From an uncultured Oscillospiraceae bacterium (GTDB lineage: Bacteria; Bacillota; Clostridia; Oscillospirales; Oscillospiraceae): a DNA stretch of 5,545 bases. The translations under genes and the position numbers were made by a program. Below, piece after piece: positions 5,252-5,545 of this stretch. The stretch covers positions 1 to 5,545 of the forward strand of contig CANQZF010000122.1 of assembly GCA_947628265.1 (NCBI GenBank), in the 5' to 3' direction. Within the stretch, counting starts at the first letter, position 1. The number at the start of each line of letters is the position of its first letter. The notes under the pieces are model-generated. The model was not told where the DNA came from, ran no database searches, and saw only the letters and a program-made list of their open reading frames with translations.

Positions 5252-5545
5252 ATGAAGTACGTGAAATTAGGAAAATCCGATTTGACCGTTTCCCGTATCT
5301 GCATGGGCTGTATGGGCTTCGGCAACGCCGCCACGGGACAGCACAGCTGGACGGTGGACGAGGCGCGGACGCGGGAGATCGTCAAGCATGGATTGGACCT
5401 GGGCATCAACTTCTACGACACCGCCATTGCCTATCAAAACGGCACCAGCGAGCAGTATGTGGGTCGTGCGTTGCGGGACTTCGCGAAGCGGGACGATTTT
5501 GTCATCGCCACAAAGTTCACGCCCCGGACGCAGGAGGAGATCGAC
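5252..5545 (+). CDS. Aldo/keto reductase, N-terminal part (cut by window edge)
   Basis: The first 98 codons of an NADPH-dependent aldo/keto reductase are present; families of this type are about 310-330 aa. Seen directly: the start MKYVKLGKSDLTVSRICMGC (1-20), the catalytic motif FYDTAIAY (54-61) with Asp56 and Tyr61, SEQYVGRAL (66-74), and the strand FVIATKF (83-89) with the catalytic Lys88. The fourth catalytic residue (His) would lie beyond the edge. The ATG has AGGAGG (5239-5244) overlapping the TetR stop, 7 nt upstream, so it is the third gene of the operon. The protein likely reduces an aldehyde or ketone in the cytoplasm; its substrate cannot be told from this part. It resembles the YajO/Tas-like bacterial AKR group, but the subgroup is uncertain. 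Confidence 0.9.
   Translation, partial: MKYVKLGKSDLTVSRICMGCMGFGNAATGQHSWTVDEARTREIVKHGLDLGINFYDTAIAYQNGTSEQYVGRALRDFAKRDDFVIATKFTPRTQEEID

Noticed and set aside
1..5545. CRISPR arrays, tRNA or rRNA genes, insertion sequence ends
   Set aside because: No regularly spaced repeats, cloverleaf-like stretches, transposase motifs or paired terminal inverted repeats were seen on either strand.

Overview
The window looks like chromosomal DNA of a moderately high-GC anaerobic Bacillota, most likely a gut Clostridia/Oscillospiraceae-type organism. This is inferred from strong AGGAGG-type ribosome binding sites, canonical sigma-A promoters with 17-bp spacers, AT-rich control regions between GC-rich genes, and the protein families present. 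Nothing in the window fixes the species.

Layout. The left third is a minus-strand pair. A 528-aa protein (383..1969) joins a two-helix potassium-channel pore (TVGYGD filter), two Rossmann/RCK-like segments and a C-terminal RyR-type domain. Downstream of it is the start of a TIR-domain protein (317 down to the window edge at 1) that keeps the predicted NADase glutamate. One good promoter (2035..2063, minus) probably serves both. A 338-bp intergenic region (1970..2307) separates this pair from a divergent MATE-family efflux transporter (2308..3780, plus), which has its own promoter and a pair of 15-bp direct repeats ending exactly at its -35 box. A second intergenic stretch (3781..4048) carries a likely remnant of a ribbon-helix-helix antitoxin gene on the minus strand. 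It also carries a near-consensus promoter overlapped and flanked by two perfect TGACAC-N-GTGTCA dyads. That promoter drives a tight plus-strand operon: flavin reductase/flavoredoxin-like protein (4049..4603), TetR-family regulator (4616..5239) and the first 98 codons of an aldo/keto reductase (5252..5545, cut by the window edge).

How the genes may work together. The TIR plus RyR-channel pair is the most interesting element. TIR domains can make NAD-derived nucleotide signals, and prokaryotic RyR domains have been proposed to sense such nucleotides. The pair could therefore be a two-gene sensor/effector system in which the TIR product gates a K+ channel, in outline like Thoeris signalling. This is inference from domain architecture. 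The right-hand operon looks like an autoregulated redox or electrophile-responsive unit, with the TetR protein as the likely ligand of the two dyads. The MATE pump has no sequence evidence tying it to either neighbour.
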